A stretch of 64,000 bases of DNA from Ignavibacteriota bacterium (GTDB lineage Bacteria; Bacteroidota; Ignavibacteria; Ignavibacteriales; Melioribacteraceae): assembly GCA_016713565.1 (NCBI GenBank), contig JADJOX010000007.1, positions 372,001-436,000 on the forward strand, read 5' to 3'. The translations under genes were made by a program, and so were the position numbers. Under the pieces are notes generated by a model, which saw only the letters and a list, made by a program, of their open reading frames with translations, did no database searches and was not told where the DNA came from. Positions 8,607 to 18,036 of this stretch are shown in pieces; the stretch's first letter is position 1, and each line of letters begins with the position of its first letter.

Positions 8607-10424
8607 CTAATTTTGAATTCCTTTATACATATCTTCGATCAAATCTTTATAACGTTCTTCAATGACTTTTCTTTTCAATTTTAACGATGGTGTCATTTCG
8701 CCGCTTTCAATAGTAAATGGTGTATTTAATAAAGTGAATTTTCTTATTTTTTCATAGCTTGCAAGCTGTTTCTGGAATTGTGAAAAATCTTTTTCCATCA
8801 TTTCTTCAATTTGCTTTAATTTTATAAGATCTTCATTTGTTTTATACGGAATTCTATGCGCGTCAGCATATTCTCTCAATGCTTCAAAATCAGGAACAAC
8901 TAACGCACTTATGAACATTCTTTTATCGCCGATAATTATGAATTGATCGATATATTTGCTTCCGAGAAATAGATTTTCAATTGGAGTTGGCGCGACATAC
9001 TTGCCTCCTGAAGTTTTAAATAAACTTTTCTTTCTATCTGTGATAATTAAAAATCCTTCAGCATCAAAAACTCCAATATCTCCAGTATGCAGCCATCCGT
9101 CAATTATCATTTCCTGCGTTTCTTTTTTCTTTTTATAATATCCCTGCATAATATTTGGACCATAAGCTAAAATTTCACCATCTTTGGCAATTTTAACCTC
9201 AACTCCGGGTATTGGTTTTCCAACGCTTCCAAATTTATAATCATTTTCTCTATTCACGGTTATAACGGGAGAAGATTCAGTTAATCCGTAACCTTCTAAA
9301 ACTAAAATACCAACGGCTTCAAAAAATATTCCCAATTCACGAGCCAAAGCAGCTCCGCCGGAAATAAAGAATCTCAAATTGCCTCCGGTAACGTGTTTGA
9401 GTTTGGCAAAAACCAATTTTTCCGCAAGTTTATGTTTTATATTTAACGTAAAAGGAACAGATTTCCCATTTCGTTTAAATTCTCTAAATTCCTGACCGAC
9501 CGCAACGCCCCACTCAAATATTTTTTGTTTTTTCTCCGGTTGTTTTTCAAGATTTTTTTTAATCTTGCTGTACATTCTTTCAAATAATCTTGGAACTCCT
9601 GTCATAACTGTTGGCTTTATTTCACCCATGTTCTGTGCAACTTTTTCAATGCCTTCAGCAAACGCTACAGTTGATCCGCACGAAAAAGCGAGATAATAAC
9701 CTGCCATTCTTTCGAAAATGTGACTAAGGGGAAGAAATGATAAAAATGTATCCTGATCGGTAACATTAATAATTTCACACGCACTTTTTACATTTGATAA
9801 AATATTTTTATGCGTTAACATAACGCCTTTCGGTTCGCCTGTTGTTCCCGAAGTATAAATTATTGTACAAAGATCATTTTCGTTTGCCAATTCAACACTG
9901 TTAGAAAAATGAGATGGATTTTCGCGCTTAAAAAACTTACCTTTTTCAATTGTTTTGTTGAAAGTATAAACTCCAGTTTCTCCGGCAGGGTCATCATTGC
10001 TTATATTAATTATAAAACTAAGATTCTTACATTTTGATTTTATTTTTAATACTTTATTTAATTGAAAAGTAGTAGAAACAATTACGCCTACAGATTCAGA
10101 ATTATTTAGAATATATTCAATAGAATCAGAAGTAGAATTTGGGTAGATTGGAACGTCGATTGCGCCTAAACCAAGAATAGCAAAATCTGAATAGTACCAT
10201 TCGGGTCTATTCTCGGAAATTATAGCCACTTTGTCTCCACGCTTAACACCGAATGAAGCTAAACCCAAAGCAAGATTTTCGGTAATCTCACTTACTTGAT
10301 GATAATTAATATCTACATATTTTCCGTCAATTTTATGTTTGATATAGGTTTTTGATGTTCCATATTTTGTTGTAACCCCAATAAACATCTCAGGAATTGT
10401 TTTAAAATTCTTAATCGGCGGCAT
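8607..10424 (-). CDS. Long-chain fatty-acid--CoA ligase (AMP-forming)
   Basis: Activates fatty acids to acyl-CoA with ATP through an acyl-adenylate; belongs to the ANL superfamily, long-chain (FadD/FAA) branch. The ATP-binding loop is YTSGTTGEPKG at 190-200, the adenylate motif GYGLTESSP is near 378 and the hinge GWLHTGDIG near 448. Length (605) is typical of the long-chain branch that has extra C-terminal residues. The ATG at 10424 has AAGGAG seven bases upstream. It is monocistronic, with a large stem-loop at its 3' end. Whether it feeds beta-oxidation or scavenges fatty acids for phospholipids cannot be told from this locus. Confidence 0.92.
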   Translation of the reverse strand: MPPIKNFKTIPEMFIGVTTKYGTSKTYIKHKIDGKYVDINYHQVSEITENLALGLASFGVKRGDKVAIISENRPEWYYSDFAILGLGAIDVPIYPNSTSDSIEYILNNSESVGVIVSTTFQLNKVLKIKSKCKNLSFIINISNDDPAGETGVYTFNKTIEKGKFFKRENPSHFSNSVELANENDLCTIIYTSGTTGEPKGVMLTHKNILSNVKSACEIINVTDQDTFLSFLPLSHIFERMAGYYLAFSCGSTVAFAEGIEKVAQNMGEIKPTVMTGVPRLFERMYSKIKKNLEKQPEKKQKIFEWGVAVGQEFREFKRNGKSVPFTLNIKHKLAEKLVFAKLKHVTGGNLRFFISGGAALARELGIFFEAVGILVLEGYGLTESSPVITVNRENDYKFGSVGKPIPGVEVKIAKDGEILAYGPNIMQGYYKKKKETQEMIIDGWLHTGDIGVFDAEGFLIITDRKKSLFKTSGGKYVAPTPIENLFLGSKYIDQFIIIGDKRMFISALVVPDFEALREYADAHRIPYKTNEDLIKLKQIEEMMEKDFSQFQKQLASYEKIRKFTLLNTPFTIESGEMTPSLKLKRKVIEERYKDLIEDMYKGIQN

Positions 10425-10507
10425 AATTTCTCCTTGGAAAAATTTCTTAAAATACTTTGAAATGTAAAAAAAAGTAAATCAATATATATGAAATTTTCAG
10501 ATTTTCA

Positions 10508-11620
10508 TTAAACTTTTATGAAAATCTTTTTAGTATAAAGAATCCACATTAAGCCTAACCAAATTAAAACATAAACAATTGCCCATAGCAAAGATGCGTT
10601 TATTGGCTCAAGCCAAGAGAGAAAATAATTGTTAAACGCATATTCGGAAATTGATATTTTATTTCCGCTTTCATCATAAACTTTTATTAAATACAATAAT
10701 CTTCCTACTACGCCGGATAGGAAAAATACAGTAATCGCGTTCATTCCGTATACTTGAAATGGTTTAATCCACCAAGTAATTTTTTTAACATCGATCAGCC
10801 AATAACATATCGCTAAGAAATTTAATGCTAATCCGCCGACATAAAGAACATAGGAGCTTGTCCAGATACTTTTATTCATCGGAAACCAGCCATTCCAAAC
10901 ATAACCTAAAAACATTAAAATACTGGAAGCGACAAATAATCCAATTGTAACTTTTTGCTTGTCAGTATTTTTAAGCCAATGACCTGCCAAAACGCCAATT
11001 AAGCTTGTGGAAATTGCAGGAATTGTACTTAAAATTCCTGCAGGATCCCAAGTCTTTGTTACTGACCACATATGACCCATTAAAATTTTACTATCCAGCC
11101 AGGCGGCTAAATTTGTTTCCACATTATAATTAGCTGGACCAATACCAGGAACTGGTATAAAGGTCATTAAAAACCAATAGAAGACAAGAAAAAATACTGT
11201 CAAAAATATCTGCGTATTTAATTTTGTTTTAAGAAAAAGTAACGAAGTTATTAAATAAACAACCGCAATACGCTGAAGGACTCCCGGTATTCGTATCGAT
11301 TCAAAATTAAATTCGGGAAATCCATTAAGAAATAAACCAAGTAAAAATAAAATTGCACTTCTTCTAAAAATATTAAGAATAAGTTTTGTTTGATTGTCAC
11401 CGCTATCTTTTCTTTTAGTTAAAGATAAAGTAATAGCAACGCCAACAATAAATAGGAAAAAAGGAAAAACCAAATCTGTAGGTGTACATCCGTTCCATTC
11501 AGCATGCTCCAAAGGCGCATAAATATGTTCCCATGATCCAGGATTATTCACTAAAACCATTCCAGCAATAGTAATTCCTCTAAAAACATCCAACGATATT
11601 AATCTGTCTTGTTTCTGCAT
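10508..11620 (-). CDS. NagX / HGSNAT-like membrane acyltransferase (DUF5009)
   Basis: A 370-residue polytopic membrane protein with about ten predicted helices. The N-terminus has RLISLDVFRGITIAGM, the hallmark of the family that includes heparan-alpha-glucosaminide N-acetyltransferase and bacterial NagX. Members transfer acetyl groups from cytoplasmic acetyl-CoA to sugars across the membrane, but few bacterial ones are characterised. No amino-sugar gene is adjacent: upstream is the divergent YqaA-family gene and downstream the acyl-CoA synthetase, which is too far (83 bases, no obvious coupling) to imply a shared pathway. Substrate unknown. Confidence 0.85.
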   Translation of the reverse strand: MQKQDRLISLDVFRGITIAGMVLVNNPGSWEHIYAPLEHAEWNGCTPTDLVFPFFLFIVGVAITLSLTKRKDSGDNQTKLILNIFRRSAILFLLGLFLNGFPEFNFESIRIPGVLQRIAVVYLITSLLFLKTKLNTQIFLTVFFLVFYWFLMTFIPVPGIGPANYNVETNLAAWLDSKILMGHMWSVTKTWDPAGILSTIPAISTSLIGVLAGHWLKNTDKQKVTIGLFVASSILMFLGYVWNGWFPMNKSIWTSSYVLYVGGLALNFLAICYWLIDVKKITWWIKPFQVYGMNAITVFFLSGVVGRLLYLIKVYDESGNKISISEYAFNNYFLSWLEPINASLLWAIVYVLIWLGLMWILYTKKIFIKV

Positions 11621-11761
11621 AATTCACACAAAGTTGTTAATAATAAGTTAGCGATAAAATACAAATAATTAATATGATCTGGCGCACTAATATTTGCTTA
11701 TAAGTCATTTTATCTATTACTTTATGCTTTAATTTTTATTCAATTGTTTAAGTCGGATTTT

Positions 11762-12373
11762 ATGAAAATTATCAGAAAATTATATGATTGGGTTTTACAT
11801 TGGTCGGAAACACCTTATGGTCCAGCTGCATTATTTATTTTAGCATTTGCCGAATCCTCGTTTTTCCCAATTCCGCCTGACGCATTATTAATTGCTTTGG
11901 CACTTGGCGCTAAAACTAAATCTTTTAGATTTGCTCTAATTTGTACTATTGGCTCGGTATTGGGTGCCATTTTAGGTTATGCAATTGGACATTTTGTATG
12001 GTGGAACGGCAACGAATTTTCACAACTTGCCAACTTCTTTTTTGAAAGAATTCCGGGTTTTAGTCATGAAATTTTTTACAAAGTAAAAGAGCTTTATGAT
12101 GAATGGAATTTTTGGATTGTTTTTACTGCCGGATTTACCCCAATTCCTTACAAAGTATTTACAATTACAGGCGGTGCGTTGAATGTAAATATTTTTCTAT
12201 TTTTAATTGCGTCAATTATCAGCAGAGCCGGAAGATTTTTTCTTGTAGCATTTTTAATTTGGAAATTTGGTCCGCAGATAAAAGGATTTATTGATAAGTA
12301 TTTTAACTGGCTCGCAATTGCCTTTACTGTATTACTAATTGGCGGATTTGTTGGTATTAAATATCTGTTTTAA
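11762..12373 (+). CDS. YqaA-family (DedA/SNARE-associated-like) membrane protein
   Basis: The only plus-strand gene in the window; 203 residues. It has the VTT/SNARE-associated (DedA-related) pattern: the AFAESSFFPIPPDALLI re-entrant segment near residues 27-43, a GAILGYAIG helix, then FTPIPYKVFTITGG near 120, and a final transmembrane helix. The E-F-P-I-P and F-T-P-I-P-Y-K segments are conserved in YqaA proteins. DedA relatives are linked to lipid flipping and membrane homeostasis; the role of YqaA is not established. The ATG at 11762 is preferred; an in-frame TTG at 11744 would add six residues. It is convergent with transketolase and divergent from the NagX-like gene. Confidence 0.85.
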   Translation: MKIIRKLYDWVLHWSETPYGPAALFILAFAESSFFPIPPDALLIALALGAKTKSFRFALICTIGSVLGAILGYAIGHFVWWNGNEFSQLANFFFERIPGFSHEIFYKVKELYDEWNFWIVFTAGFTPIPYKVFTITGGALNVNIFLFLIASIISRAGRFFLVAFLIWKFGPQIKGFIDKYFNWLAIAFTVLLIGGFVGIKYLF

Positions 12374-12405
12374 ATGAGCCGAAGAAATTAACTCTTCAGC
12401 TCATT
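12373..12405. terminator. Hairpin between convergent yqaA-like and transketolase genes
   Basis: A seven-base-pair outer stem (AATGAGC/GCTCATT) and a five-base-pair inner stem (GAAGA/TCTTC), with one mismatch between them, fill the 41-base gap between two convergent stop codons. Position suggests a bidirectional terminator. Neither side carries a strong T run, so efficiency is uncertain. Confidence 0.5.
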
Positions 12406-12414
12406 CTTGAATTA

Positions 12415-14415
12415 TTATAAAATACTTTTAGCATTATTTATTACGTTCTCAACCGTAAAGCCGTATTTTTCAAAAATAATATTTTGCGGAGCAGATGCGC
12501 CGTATTTATTATCAATTGCAATTGTTTTGCCATCCAAGCCAACATATTTTTCCCAACCTTGACTAACTCCCGCTTCAATAGAAATCCTTGCTCTAATCGA
12601 TCTGGGAAAAACTGATTCTTTGTATTCTTCGGATTGTTTTTCAAAAATTTCCCAACTTGGAAAACTAACCACTCTAGTATTAATATTTTCTTTTTCTAAA
12701 GCTTCTGCTGATTTTAACGCCAGATCAACTTCGGAACCGCTTGCCATAATTATCAACTGAGGTGTTTCTTTGGAATCTTTTAAAATATATGCGCCTTTTT
12801 GAAGTCCTTCTTCTGAGCCCAATATTGTTCTATCAACAATCTTTAAATTTTGTCTTGTTAAGGCTAAGGCAACTGGGCTTCCTTTATGTTCAAGTGCAAA
12901 CTTCCAAGCTTGTGAAGTTTCATTTGCGTCGCACGGACGAATTAAAATTAAACCCGGAATTGCGCGTAATGAAGCAATTTGTTCAATCGGTTGATGAGTT
13001 GGTCCATCTTCCCCAACACCAATACTATCATGAGTAAAAACATAAATTGGTTTAATTTTAGAAATTGAAGCAATTCTTATTGAAGGTCTTAAATAATCCG
13101 CAAAAACTAAAAATGTACCGCCATATGGAATTAAACCTCCATAAACTGCAATGCCGTTCATAATTCCCGCCATAGCATGTTCCCTTACTCCATATCTTAC
13201 ATATCTGCCATCAGGTGTTTTTGTACTGAAGTCCGAATAACCTTTAAGCTCGGTATTGTTAGACGGTGTAAGATCTGCCGAACCGCCAAATAGAGAAGGC
13301 AATTCTGAAACAACCGCATTTAACACTTTTCCGGATGCCGATCTTGTTGCCATTGATTCGCCGTAATTTTGAAACTTCGGAAGTTTTTGTTTCCACGTTT
13401 TACCTAAATTTCCATTAATCATATTCATCAATAAATTAGAATCTTCAGGAAATTTTGCAGAGTATTTTTTAAATAGTTCATTCCATTTTTGTTCTTCTTT
13501 TTTACCTTTAACTTTTACGCAGCCAACATGTTTGTAGACTTCATCCGAAACGTAGAATTTCTTCGTTTCATCAAAGCCTAAATTTTTCTTTGTTAATATT
13601 AATTCATTTTCTCCCAATGGCGAGCCATGAACTTCAGAAGTATTACTTTTATTAGGGCTACCAAAACCAATTATAGTTTTCATAATAATTATTGATGGTT
13701 TTTCGGTCTCATTTTGTGCTTCTTTAACTGCTGCTTCTAAACTTTTTAAATCATTTATATTATTTACTTTTTGCACATGCCAGTTATAGCTTTCAAATCT
13801 TTTTTTCACGTTATCGGAGTATGATAATGAAGTCGGACCGTCAATTGAAATTCCATTATCATCATAGAAAGCAATAATTTTGCCTAATTTATTATGTCCT
13901 GCAAATGAAGCCGCTTCATGCGAAATTCCTTCCATTAAGTCACCATCGCCAACTTCGACATAAATATAATGATTAAAAATATTAAAACCCTTTTTATTAA
14001 ATTTTGCAGATAAATGCTTTTGGGCAACCGCCATGCCAACCGCATTTGTAAAACCTTGACCCAAAGGACCGGTTGTTGTTTCAACTCCCGGAGTCAAGTC
14101 AAATTCAGGATGACCCGGTGTAATGCTATTCCATTGTCTAAAATTTTTTAAATCATCTAACGATATCTTATAACCTGATAAATGCAATATACTGTACAAT
14201 AATGTGCTTCCATGTCCTCCGGAAAGAATAAATCGGTCACGATTTAACCATTTTGGATTTTCCGGATTATGTCTCATAATTTTTAAGATAAGAAGATAAG
14301 CGAGAGGCGCAATTCCCATAGGCATACCCGGATGACCTGAATTTGCTTTTTGAACAGCATCGGCTGCCAACAATCTAATTGTATTTATGCTTCTCTCTTG
14401 AATTGATGTTAACAT
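12415..14415 (-). CDS. tkt: Transketolase
   Basis: Thiamine-diphosphate enzyme of the non-oxidative pentose phosphate pathway that transfers two-carbon units between sugar phosphates. The single 666-residue chain contains the N-terminal TPP domain (SGGHGSTLLYS near 66, the GDGDLMEGISHEA binding motif near 156), the pyrimidine domain (GVREHAMAGIMNGIA near 410; THDSIGVGEDGPTHQP near 463) and a C-terminal domain. This is the normal full-length form rather than the split type. ATG has AGAGGG upstream. It is followed by the convergent hairpin, so it ends a transcription unit; the fumC terminator precedes it. Confidence 0.96.
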   Translation of the reverse strand: MLTSIQERSINTIRLLAADAVQKANSGHPGMPMGIAPLAYLLILKIMRHNPENPKWLNRDRFILSGGHGSTLLYSILHLSGYKISLDDLKNFRQWNSITPGHPEFDLTPGVETTTGPLGQGFTNAVGMAVAQKHLSAKFNKKGFNIFNHYIYVEVGDGDLMEGISHEAASFAGHNKLGKIIAFYDDNGISIDGPTSLSYSDNVKKRFESYNWHVQKVNNINDLKSLEAAVKEAQNETEKPSIIIMKTIIGFGSPNKSNTSEVHGSPLGENELILTKKNLGFDETKKFYVSDEVYKHVGCVKVKGKKEEQKWNELFKKYSAKFPEDSNLLMNMINGNLGKTWKQKLPKFQNYGESMATRSASGKVLNAVVSELPSLFGGSADLTPSNNTELKGYSDFSTKTPDGRYVRYGVREHAMAGIMNGIAVYGGLIPYGGTFLVFADYLRPSIRIASISKIKPIYVFTHDSIGVGEDGPTHQPIEQIASLRAIPGLILIRPCDANETSQAWKFALEHKGSPVALALTRQNLKIVDRTILGSEEGLQKGAYILKDSKETPQLIIMASGSEVDLALKSAEALEKENINTRVVSFPSWEIFEKQSEEYKESVFPRSIRARISIEAGVSQGWEKYVGLDGKTIAIDNKYGASAPQNIIFEKYGFTVENVINNAKSIL

Positions 14416-14504
14416 CTTTCCCTCTGAATATGTTAGAATTTACCAAATGTAAAATTACCAATTTAGAGATAAATAAATATTATAATTTAACAGGAATATA
14501 AGAG

Positions 14505-14536
14505 ATAAAAAAAGAGCTGCTCTTTATAAGCAGCTC
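14505..14536 (-). terminator. Rho-independent terminator after fumC
   Basis: Eight-base-pair stem (AGCAGCTC/GAGCTGCT reading along the gene), seven-base loop, followed immediately by seven T on the minus strand. It lies seven bases after the fumC stop and closes the BMC-P-sigma-NlpC-fumC unit. Confidence 0.88.
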
Positions 14537-14542
14537 ATAATT

Positions 14543-15934
14543 TTATGATTTTGGTCCTATCATACTTTCCGGACGAACAAATTGTTTAAATTGCTCGGAA
14601 GTTAAAAGTCCCAGGGCAACTGCAGCTTCTTCTAATGTTGAATTTTCGGCATGTGCTTTTTTTGCTATCTTTGCCGCATTATCATATCCTACGTGCGGAT
14701 TAAGCGCGGTTACCAGCATTAGCGAATTAGTTAGATGTTTTTGAATATTAACAATATTAGCTTCAATTCCAACTACACAATGATCGGTAAAACTTTCGCA
14801 AGCATCTGAAAGTAATTTTATTGATTGTAGTAAATTATAAATCATTACTGGTTTAAAAACGTTAAGCTCAAAATTACCGCTAGCGCCGCTGAAATTTATA
14901 GTTGTATCATTTCCCATTACTTGAGCGCAAACCATGGTCATTGCTTCGGACTGAGTTGGATTAACTTTTCCCGGCATAATTGAACTTCCCGGTTCATTCT
15001 CCGGTAATGATAATTCACCAATTCCGCATCTTGGACCTGAACCAAGCCAGCGAATATCATTTGCGATTTTCATTAAAGAAGAGGCTAAGGTTTTTAAAAC
15101 TCCGCTTGTTTCAACTATTGCATCATGAGCAGCCAATGCTTCAAATTTATTTGGCGCGGAAGTAAATTTATTTCCGGAAATTTCTGTAATTTTTTTAGCT
15201 GCCAAATCAGCAAATTTAACGTGGGTGTTTAATCCTGTTCCTACCGCGGTTCCGCCTAATGCCAATTCAGATAATCTTGGCAAACAGCCATCAATTCTAT
15301 CAAGACCATAACTTAGCTGCTGCACATATCCTGAAAATTCTTGGCCAAGTGTTAATGGAACAGCATCCATTAAATGCGTTCTTCCGATTTTTATTACTCC
15401 CATAAATTCTTCGGATTTAAGTTTTAATGCGTCTCTAAGTTTTGTAACCATTGGAATTAATCTTCTGTTAATTTCTTCTACAGCTGCTATGTGCATTGCC
15501 GTTGGAAAAGTATCATTTGATGATTGAGCCTTATTTACATCATCGTTAGGATGAATTGGTTTCTTACTGCCGATTATTCCACCAGCTAATTCAATAGCCC
15601 TATTTGATATCACTTCATTAGCATTCATATTTGTTTGTGTACCACTTCCGGTTTGCCAAACAACAAGCGGGAAATGCTCGTCTAATTTTCCTTCAATTAC
15701 TTCTTGTGCGGCTTGAGAAATTAAACTTGCTTTTTCCTCGCTTAGCATTCCCAATTCTTGATTTACTAATGCAGCAGCTTTTTTTAAAATTCCCAAAGCT
15801 CTTATCATTTCTCTTGGAAATCTTTCTCCGCCAATTTTAAAGTTCATAGTTGATCGCGCGGTCTGAGCTCCATAATATTTATCAGACGGGACTTGGACTT
15901 CGCCCATTGTGTCAGTTTCAATTCTAAATTCCAT
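14543..15934 (-). CDS. fumC: Fumarate hydratase, class II
   Basis: Interconverts fumarate and malate in the citric acid cycle; cytoplasmic homotetramer, iron-independent. Conserved regions are GSGTQTNMNANEV at 96-108, THLMDA at 186-191 and the flexible signature GSSIMPGKVNP at 316-326 with the catalytic serine. The change from the usual THxQDA to THLMDA is the normal class II variant and separates it from aspartase, which tends to have THLQDA and GKVNPV; fumarase is preferred. Length (463) is typical. It is the last gene before a strong terminator, 17 bases after the NlpC/P60 gene. Confidence 0.94.
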   Translation of the reverse strand: MEFRIETDTMGEVQVPSDKYYGAQTARSTMNFKIGGERFPREMIRALGILKKAAALVNQELGMLSEEKASLISQAAQEVIEGKLDEHFPLVVWQTGSGTQTNMNANEVISNRAIELAGGIIGSKKPIHPNDDVNKAQSSNDTFPTAMHIAAVEEINRRLIPMVTKLRDALKLKSEEFMGVIKIGRTHLMDAVPLTLGQEFSGYVQQLSYGLDRIDGCLPRLSELALGGTAVGTGLNTHVKFADLAAKKITEISGNKFTSAPNKFEALAAHDAIVETSGVLKTLASSLMKIANDIRWLGSGPRCGIGELSLPENEPGSSIMPGKVNPTQSEAMTMVCAQVMGNDTTINFSGASGNFELNVFKPVMIYNLLQSIKLLSDACESFTDHCVVGIEANIVNIQKHLTNSLMLVTALNPHVGYDNAAKIAKKAHAENSTLEEAAVALGLLTSEQFKQFVRPESMIGPKS

Positions 15935-15951
15935 AAAAACTCCAATATTAA

Positions 15952-16584
15952 TTATTTTTTTATTGTTACTCTGTTTGCACCAACGTATCTTTTAAAGTAA
16001 TACTCTTCGTTTAATGAAGAAATAATAACTCCACTTGATGTACTTGCATGAGCAAACAAATCATCGTTTAAATATATTCCAACGTGTCCTGGAAAATTTT
16101 TTCTCGAGGTATTAAAATAAACCAAATCGCCAAATTTTAACAACGTTTTATCGCTAAATACTTCATTGATTTTATATTGTTCTCTCGCGGTTCGCGGAAG
16201 TTCAACATTCAAGGAATTAAAATAAACTGTTTTCGTAAATCCTGAGCAATCGAATCCATCTTGCGAAGTACCTCCTCTGCGATACGGAGAATTTAAATAT
16301 TTAACAATTTCGTCTAAAAATTTTTCTTTTTTATTATTCGATTCAATACTTGAGTAAAGTTTATCGATTAAAGATTTTTCGTCATATTCTGCTTTATTTG
16401 TTGAAATCTTAGGTATGTCTTCTTCTTCAATTTCTTGATTTATACGCGGCAGATCAGAAGGTTTGTTAATTTTTACAACTTTGGGAATATCTTTTTTTTC
16501 TAAATTTATTGATGCACAAGAACTAAATATTATTGCGAATATTATAATTAGAAATAGTTTTAATTTTTCTAAATTCTTCTGCAT
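15952..16584 (-). CDS. NlpC/P60-family cell-wall peptidase lipoprotein
   Basis: A 210-residue lipoprotein: hydrophobic segment 10-22 with lipobox FSSC and Cys23. A spacer rich in charged residues leads to an NlpC/P60 domain at about 90-208. The expected catalytic residues are visible: Cys113 in DGFDCSG, His167 in GHVGIY and His179 in FAHAS. Such enzymes cut gamma-D-glutamyl-diamino acid bonds in peptidoglycan stem peptides. It lies seven bases after the sigma factor stop and before fumC, so it is probably cotranscribed, although the functions are unrelated. Confidence 0.9.
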   Translation of the reverse strand: MQKNLEKLKLFLIIIFAIIFSSCASINLEKKDIPKVVKINKPSDLPRINQEIEEEDIPKISTNKAEYDEKSLIDKLYSSIESNNKKEKFLDEIVKYLNSPYRRGGTSQDGFDCSGFTKTVYFNSLNVELPRTAREQYKINEVFSDKTLLKFGDLVYFNTSRKNFPGHVGIYLNDDLFAHASTSSGVIISSLNEEYYFKRYVGANRVTIKK

Positions 16585-16591
16585 TATTTAA

Positions 16592-17446
16592 TTAACCAAG
16601 ATAGGCTCTCAAATTTTTACTTCTTGATGTATGCCTTAATCTTCTTATGGCTTTTTCTTTTATTTGTCTTACTCTTTCTCTTGTTAAATTAAATTGTTCG
16701 CCGATTTCTTCTAAGGTAAGAGCATGTTCACCGTCAAAACCAAAATATAAACGAATTACTTCGGATTCTCTTTCCGTTAATGTCGATAAAGCTCGTTCAA
16801 TCTCATTCTTTAACGAATCGGACATTAATGAATTATCCGGTAACGGATTTTCATCGCTTTCTAAAATATCAAGTAAACTATTTTCTTCGCCTTGCGTAAA
16901 CGGCGCATCCATTGAAACATGTCTGTTAGACATCTTCAATGTTTCCGATACTTCTTCCAAATCCATTTCCAATTCATTCGCTATTTCAGCAGCGGTTGGT
17001 TCACGCTCATATTCTTGTTCTAGGCTGTTATAAGCTTTCCCAATTTTATTTAGCGCTCCGACTCTATTAAGCGGGAGTCTAACAATTCTTGATTGTTCTG
17101 CCAATGCTTGAAGAATTGATTGTCTTATCCACCAAACTGCATAAGAAATAAATTTAAAACCTCTTGTTTCGTCAAATCTTTTTGCGGCTTTAATTAATCC
17201 CAAATTACCTTCATTTATTAAATCACCTAAGGATAATCCTTGATTCTGATACTGTTTGGCAACACTAACGACAAATCTTAAATTTGCTTTTACCAATTTT
17301 TCCAACGCAACTTGATCGCCGTGTTTTATCCTAATTGAATAATCAATTTCTTCATCAGCATTTAACAATTCTACTTTCCCGATTTCCTGCAAATATTTAT
17401 CGAGAGAATGGCTGTCACGGTTTGTAAATTGCTTAGAGATCTTCAA
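16592..17446 (-). CDS. rpoD: Primary RNA polymerase sigma factor (RpoD/SigA family, short form)
   Basis: A 284-residue sigma-70 factor that directs the polymerase to housekeeping promoters. Region 1.2 is at about 11-35, region 2 at 45-115 (GDLINEGNLGLIKAAKRFD at 74-92, with the -10 contact helix SYAVWWIRQSI), region 3 at 125-200 and region 4 at 215-275 with the helix-turn-helix TLEEIGEQFNLTRERVRQI. The acidic region 1.1 and the large non-conserved insert are absent, as usual for Bacteroidota and Chlorobi primary factors. The start is TTG at 17446, with AGGA eleven bases upstream. It follows two BMC-P genes in the same unit. Confidence 0.92.
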   Translation of the reverse strand: MKISKQFTNRDSHSLDKYLQEIGKVELLNADEEIDYSIRIKHGDQVALEKLVKANLRFVVSVAKQYQNQGLSLGDLINEGNLGLIKAAKRFDETRGFKFISYAVWWIRQSILQALAEQSRIVRLPLNRVGALNKIGKAYNSLEQEYEREPTAAEIANELEMDLEEVSETLKMSNRHVSMDAPFTQGEENSLLDILESDENPLPDNSLMSDSLKNEIERALSTLTERESEVIRLYFGFDGEHALTLEEIGEQFNLTRERVRQIKEKAIRRLRHTSRSKNLRAYLG

Positions 17447-17460
17447 AGGTTTTTCCTAAT

Positions 17461-17724
17461 TTATTCAACATGTATTGTATCAACTATTCCAACAATAGCC
17501 GCATCAACGGGACCTTTTACAGGCAATGGAATAATTGCTTCACTAGAAGTAGCATAAAAAATCACTTCGCCAGGTCCAGCGCCAATTGTATCAACGGCAA
17601 TAATGGGATCCCCTATTTTTTCCATCATTGAATTTATGGGCTGAACTAGCTGCATTTTAAAACTTTTCAAAGTCTCGTATTTACGAGTTGCCCAAATTGT
17701 TCCTATTACTTTTCCCAATAACAT
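17461..17724 (-). CDS. BMC-P (EutN/CcmL) microcompartment vertex protein, copy 1
   Basis: An 87-residue protein of the EutN/CcmL family, whose pentamers cap the vertices of bacterial microcompartment shells. Family marks are the opening LLGKVIGTIWATRK, the central AVDTIGAGPGEVIF and a hydrophobic C-terminal strand AAIVGIVDTI. It is about 40 percent alike by eye to the adjacent copy 2, two bases upstream, indicating tandem duplication and divergence. No BMC-H hexamer gene, encapsulated aldehyde dehydrogenase or other core enzyme is in the window, so these may form a satellite locus or have another role. Confidence 0.88.
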   Translation of the reverse strand: MLLGKVIGTIWATRKYETLKSFKMQLVQPINSMMEKIGDPIIAVDTIGAGPGEVIFYATSSEAIIPLPVKGPVDAAIVGIVDTIHVE

Positions 17725-17726
17725 TT

Positions 17727-18002
17727 TTATTCTTTAACTGAAACGTCTAATTTATCAACAATTGCCATAATAACTGCGTCAACCGGTTTATCCTTTGTTT
17801 GAGCTGTAGCTCTTGCAGAACTTCCCGTTGCATATAAAACAGTTTCACCAACACCGGCGCCAACAGAATCAACGGCTACAATAAAATTATTTTTTGGCTT
17901 ATATTCTAAATCTAATTCTTTAACAATAAGAAATTTTGAACCGACTAATTTTTCATCCTTTCTAGTTGACCAAACTGTACCAATTACCTTTCCCAATACC
18001 AC
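17727..18002 (-). CDS. BMC-P (EutN/CcmL) microcompartment vertex protein, copy 2
   Basis: A 91-residue EutN/CcmL protein: VLGKVIGTVWSTRK at the N-terminus, AVDSVGAGVGETVLYATG at 43-60 and a final AVIMAIVDKLDV strand. The start is GTG at 18002 with AGGA eight bases upstream. It is the first gene of the unit that continues through BMC-P copy 1, the sigma factor, the NlpC lipoprotein and fumC; a good promoter candidate lies just upstream. Two different pentamer genes side by side are known from Planctomycetes-Verrucomicrobia-type sugar microcompartments; that link is an inference. Confidence 0.87.
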   Translation of the reverse strand: MVLGKVIGTVWSTRKDEKLVGSKFLIVKELDLEYKPKNNFIVAVDSVGAGVGETVLYATGSSARATAQTKDKPVDAVIMAIVDKLDVSVKE

Positions 18003-18036
18003 AATTAATTTCCTATATTTTATGAATATACAATAA

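Noticed and set aside
17461..18002. A complete microcompartment operon
   Set aside because: Only pentamer (BMC-P) genes are present; no hexamer shell gene or encapsulated enzyme was found in the surrounding 64 kb.
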